Assembly: GCA_026874595.1 (NCBI GenBank)
Contig: CM049306.1
Location: 60,456,019 to 60,520,018, forward strand
Length of the DNA stretch: 64,000 nucleotides
From: Sipunculus nudus
Lineage: Eukaryota; Annelida; Sipuncula; Golfingiida; Sipunculidae
Direction: 5' to 3'
The stretch's first letter is position 1, and each line of letters opens with the position of its first letter. The notes beneath the pieces were generated by a model. It was not told where the DNA came from. It saw only the letters and a program-made list of their open reading frames with translations, and did no database searches. Both the position numbers and the translations under genes were made by a program. This document shows, piece by piece, positions 60,310-64,000 of the stretch.

Positions 60310-62896
60310 CTGTAATGAAGTTAATTGGCATTACAAATCAACGAAGCTGAAAGCTGGTAAGTCATGCAGAGTGTTATATTTCAATATTTACTGAACATAA
60401 TGGACTCGACTATCTCTGATATAGTGGTTAATGCAGAGAATCTGTGTGTAATACTTTAACAAACTGTTGGTGAACCGTACCAATAAACCTAAAATGGTTA
60501 CCAAGCATCCATATATATATGTCAAGGCCCAGATCGCGATCTGGACGGATCTTAGATCTGTCCAGCCAAAATTGCGATCCCAGTTCAGGCCGGCCCAAAC
60601 TGCGATCGCAATCAAGGCTGGCCAGATCTTAGATCCGTCCAGCCTAGATTGCGATCGCAGTTTAGTCCGGCCCAGACTGCGATCCTGTCTTTCTTGCTTC
60701 AGGATTGCGATCTGGTCTGGACAGATCTAAGATCAGTCCAGCTGAGATTGCGATCCTAAACTTGACCAGCCCATATTGCGATCCATGCTTTTACGATCAC
60801 AGGAGTGAAACATTGGTTGTTTTACCAACTCATTTGGTATTGCATTGTACCATTTTCCCATAATAAATACAATTATAATACAGAAAGGCAATTTTCACTC
60901 CTTCATATCACAGGAGTGAAACATGGGATGTCTCACCAACTCATTTAGTATTGCATGGCTGTTGAAAAAAGGTAACAAGGAACCCATGAGTTTTATATGC
61001 TCACAAAATATGATTTGGAAGAGGAGGTAGGCAAGTGCAGGTTTTGTGTGGTAATATAAGCTGCATTATGAGCTGATGGTGTTTAACTCAAGTTATGTAA
61101 GATTATGATAATATCCTTGGAGACAGGGAAGAGGACTGATGTCATTTATTTTATATACAGCTGGAAATGGTGTGCTGTTTTCACATGGTAATTCTGATTT
61201 TTACAAATGAGAACTTTTATTTAATAATTACTGGTTATTCCTACCCAAGAATAAAACTTAAATAATATAACTATTTATTATAAATTAATAACAAATATTG
61301 TGTCAAATATAATTTAAATTAAAAATAATAACAGCATCATATGAAAAGATCTTTTAATAATATAAATGATTATTAAAATAATATAATAGAATACATTCAT
61401 GAATACATTCATGATTACATTTTGAAAGTATTTGCATTTGTATTCAAATACTTTCATTTATACCTGTATTCCTATTTTTATGCATGAAATTATCGAGTAC
61501 ATATATTCATATTCGCATTCAAATATATTTGCAAAGTATTCTTATCATGTCTGGTATTTATTCAGTTTCAGCAAAACAAAGTTCTTGAGAATCCAGAATT
61601 TACAAATTTCACAAATTGATCATAAGTATGATCATAATGATCATAAGTACCTGGTTTTATGGCTTTAATTTATATTTAAACATAAAACTATTATATTCAC
61701 TTTGGACTACTTTCACATCAATCGAAGCACTAGATTTAGCAAAAGTCTTATGACAATTATCAACATTACAGAAATCAAAACGAGAACTTGTCTAAGATCT
61801 GATTTTTTATCATATTTAAATATTTTTATTTTAAAAAAATGTAAAAAAAATTAAAAGCAATCTCAGCTATGAAACCATTATAAGAATAAAAAATAACTCA
61901 AGCATAAGAACACCCTATAAATTGTACAAGGAGAAAACTAGAGATGGGCAAGTTTAATTTTATTAACATAAATTGAGGAACCAGCAATACAGATTTTGAT
62001 TATTTACATAGTCTTGTGACAGCTGATACAGCCACGAGTCTTAATATTATTGGTGAAAAATATTGACATATTTAATCAGTACTTGTCTGAGTAAAATTTT
62101 AAAATTTTGACATTTTATTTTTTTTTTTAATTTTAAAATAACTTTAAATTAACAAGCTGAAACACTTGGATCGCATGGATCGCAATATGGGCTGGTCAAG
62201 TTTAGGATCGCAATCTTGACTGGACAGATCTTAGATCTGTCCAGTCCAGATTGTGATCCTGAAGCAAGATAGACAAGATTGCAATCTGGGCCAGACTAAA
62301 CTGCGATCGCAATATAGGCTGGACAGATCTTAGATCTGGCCAGCCTGGATTGCGATCGCAGTTTGGGCCGTCCTGAACTGCGATTGCAATTTGGGCTGGA
62401 CAGATCTAAGATCCGTCCAGATCGCGATCTGGGCCTTGACATATATATTATCATTTAAAAGCTAAGAGGAAATGGTCCTGCTACCTGATGATAATTGAAT
62501 ATTTATTTAAATAAATTATAAAATTATAAATTAAATAAATTTGATAAATAATTAAACAGATTATCAACACAAACACAAACAAAAATTCATACAACTATCT
62601 CCGGTCAATTTGACCGGTAAATACACCAATTATAGTGATTGGAATAGACAACTGGCGGCAAACATGGAAACTGTTCTGATACCTGGCCTCTGAACAAGAC
62701 GGCTTTTATTTTTTGAGACATTGTTTAGCCCCGTTGACTAAATAAGGCAGGCAACTATTTAAGGCCCAGCTCTTGATCAAGGAAATATGGTACTTTCAAT
62801 TTTTTAAAATCCCATCAGAAATTTCATATAACAGATATTAAAGAAGTAAATACAGTCAAGTGGAAACATATCTACTCCCTTTATGTTTTAACTTAC
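60310..62896 (-). other. ARID5 intron with a foldback element
   Basis: A 2.6-kb intron of which 60521-62440 is the foldback element; only about 210 bp and 456 bp flank it. The element interior (60789-62172) is extremely AT-rich and has no gene. Confidence 0.85.
60521..62440. mobile_element. Foldback / long-TIR MITE-like element, 1.92 kb
   Basis: The ends are exact inverses: GTCAAGGCCCAGATCGCGAT at 60521 and ATCGCGATCTGGGCCTTGAC ending at 62440. Terminal inverted repeats of about 268 bp (60521-60788, 62173-62440) are each built from three to four ~65-bp near-palindromes with AGATCTTAGATC at the centres and TTGCGATCGCAA at the borders. ATATATAT flanks both ends and may be an 8-bp target-site duplication, but the sequence is low complexity. 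No transposase: non-autonomous. Confidence 0.85.
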
Positions 62897-62949
62897 CTTG
62901 TTGTAACCACCAAGTTTTTTGGAGTATGACCAGAAGATAAAGAGGTCAA
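62897..62949 (-). CDS. ARID5: ARID5-like protein, 53-nt ARID exon
   Basis: With the base carried over from the previous exon it reads I-DLFIFWSYSKKLGGYNK, matching the second ARID helix region (ARID5B: INLWTMFQAAQKLGGYE). Acceptor TTTATTTTCAG (AG at 62951-62950), donor AACAAG|GTAAGT (GT at 62896-62895). Phase 1 in, phase 0 out. Confidence 0.93.
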
Positions 62950-63465
62950 CTGAAAATAAAATAATCAAGTCAGTATTCAGTGATTTGTATGATTATTATC
63001 ATATCATTAGTGAGTCATACATTTCCTAGCCAAATGTGTGAATTTATCAAGAGCAATGATGTAAGTCCCAACCCCATAAAAAACACAAAACATCCGCGGA
63101 CATGTTTAATGAATTAATCTGGAAATTCTATATTTTATCATTTACCATGATAACTAGGCTACGTCCCCTGAAAAATTATTATAATTATTTATAGATATTC
63201 AAAGATAGGTTCTTTCAATTCAGAATTTAATCTTACTGACAGGTTTTAAATTTTCATCCTATTTTCATTTATTCATCCACTTCCATAACTATTTTAAATA
63301 TGATTTAAATTTCCATCTCCTCATGACCATAATTACTTATACAATGATCCTTACTTATTCCTTAGCTCTCATGTACCAGTACTGGGCAGGGTTCCAGTCT
63401 AACATGCATGCCTTCTAAAGGCAGAGCAGTTTAAGTAGTAAATCAACCACCTGATGTGTACTTAC
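62950..63465 (-). other. ARID5 intron
   Basis: 516 bp, AT-rich, nothing noted. Confidence 0.8.
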
Positions 63466-63610
63466 TTTGCTTGAAGCCTAATGAGGGTATCCTCTCTATA
63501 GGAGTGTTGCGATCTGACATGAATTTGTACAGACTCTTAAGAAATGATTTCTCCTCTGGCTTGGCTCCTTCCTGAGGCTTCAGAAGTTTCCGCCTGGCAT
63601 CCTGCTTTGG
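63466..63610 (-). CDS. ARID5: ARID5-like protein, exon starting the ARID domain
   Basis: Reads PKQDARRKLLKPQEGAKPEE, then KSFLKSLYKFMSDRNTPIER and IPSLGFKQ. The second half is the start of the ARID (FL..LYKFM..R.TPIERIP.LGFKQ). Acceptor CATATTTCCAG (AG at 63612-63611), entered in phase 0; donor CAAA|GTAAGT (GT at 63465-63464), phase 1. Earlier exons are off the right edge. Confidence 0.95.
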
Positions 63611-64000
63611 CTGGAAATATGGAAAATCACAGGGTTTATTTAATGTAATACAGAAACGCAATGTTTATGTGATATACATTCAGCATAGCAAATTAACTGC
63701 AGCCCATGTATTATTATTTTCTAAATATTTAGGCATCAACGGCAGTCTGTGACCCTTGTGGTCATGGGGGCTCCCCTCAAAGAGTTACTTAAAACAGTTA
63801 AGTTGCAATGTGATGACCCAAGGATCTGTATACACAGCTGACTAGTTTGTATAATATTTTCATTTAATAAATGATCAGTACAATTTAATTCAAACTTTGC
63901 ATGATGCCAGGGCTAAATATGTAAAGCAGGCACACTATTTCAACTTTATAATCAAATCCCCTTACAGAAAACAGGCAACTGTGAACTACTTCTGGTCAAG
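63611..64000 (-). other. ARID5 intron, continues beyond the window
   Basis: No further exon with a family match was seen on the minus strand. Confidence 0.7.

Larger units (their letters stand above)
56174..63610 (-). other. ARID5: ARID5-family gene, 3' part (7 exons, 5' end off window)
   Basis: The model, 5' to 3', is 63610-63466, 62949-62897, 60309-60212, 59630-59477, 58863-58795, 58077-56872 and 56485-56174. All introns are GT-AG and the phases agree at all six junctions. The total is 2037 nt, 678 codons plus TGA. ARID5 proteins are nuclear DNA-binding proteins that select AT-rich sites and, in vertebrates, recruit histone demethylase or corepressor activity. Vertebrates have ARID5A and ARID5B; this is most likely the single invertebrate relative. 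The product is partial because residues before the ARID lie beyond 64000. The four large introns carry repeats but no coding disruption. Confidence 0.92.

Overview
The window is animal nuclear DNA: AT-rich, intron-containing genes with GT-AG splice sites, abundant (TA)n, (GA)n, (AAT)n and poly-C/poly-G tracts, tRNA-derived SINE-like repeats and many minisatellites. The style of the genes and repeats suggests a marine invertebrate, probably a lophotrochozoan such as a mollusc. That assignment is an inference from general character, not from a diagnostic sequence.

Three protein-coding genes can be assembled, all on the minus strand. (1) At the left edge is the start of a secreted or GPI-anchored Ly6/quiver-like three-finger gene: a signal-peptide exon (3766-3826, with 5'UTR to 3867) and one cysteine-rich exon (1075-1245); the rest lies off the left edge or was not found. 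(2) At 18946-29284 is a complete, divergent T-box transcription factor in six coding exons. All five junctions agree in phase, giving 1140 nt of CDS and 379 residues. It carries PxDLS-type (CtBP) motifs before the T-box. (3) At 56174-63610 is the 3' part of an ARID5-family (ARID5A/B-like) gene: seven exons, 2037 nt, 678 residues, containing the ARID domain, conserved post-ARID motifs, a PQDLS motif and the C-terminal exon. Its 5' end is off the right edge.

The rest is non-coding and repeat-dense. 3.9-18.9 kb holds a pair of inverted elements built on a 21-bp palindromic minisatellite, a hAT-like end pair, degenerate repeats and microsatellites. The last T-box intron holds about 20 copies of a ~55-60 bp unit that reproduces the T-box terminal-exon splice acceptor. 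29.3-56.2 kb has no recognised gene but contains three SINE-like copies, a 16-bp minisatellite, and a 5.9-kb structure bounded by 374-bp inverted repeats with a 39-bp minisatellite against one inner end. The ARID5 intron at 60.3-62.9 kb contains a 1.9-kb foldback element with 268-bp terminal inverted repeats made of nested palindromes. A 32-bp CCAAT-bearing tandem repeat lies just downstream of the ARID5 stop.

The T-box and ARID5 genes are both nuclear DNA-binding regulators with CtBP-like motifs. Nothing in the sequence shows that they act together. No operon, CRISPR array, rRNA, canonical tRNA gene or intact transposase/reverse transcriptase was seen.
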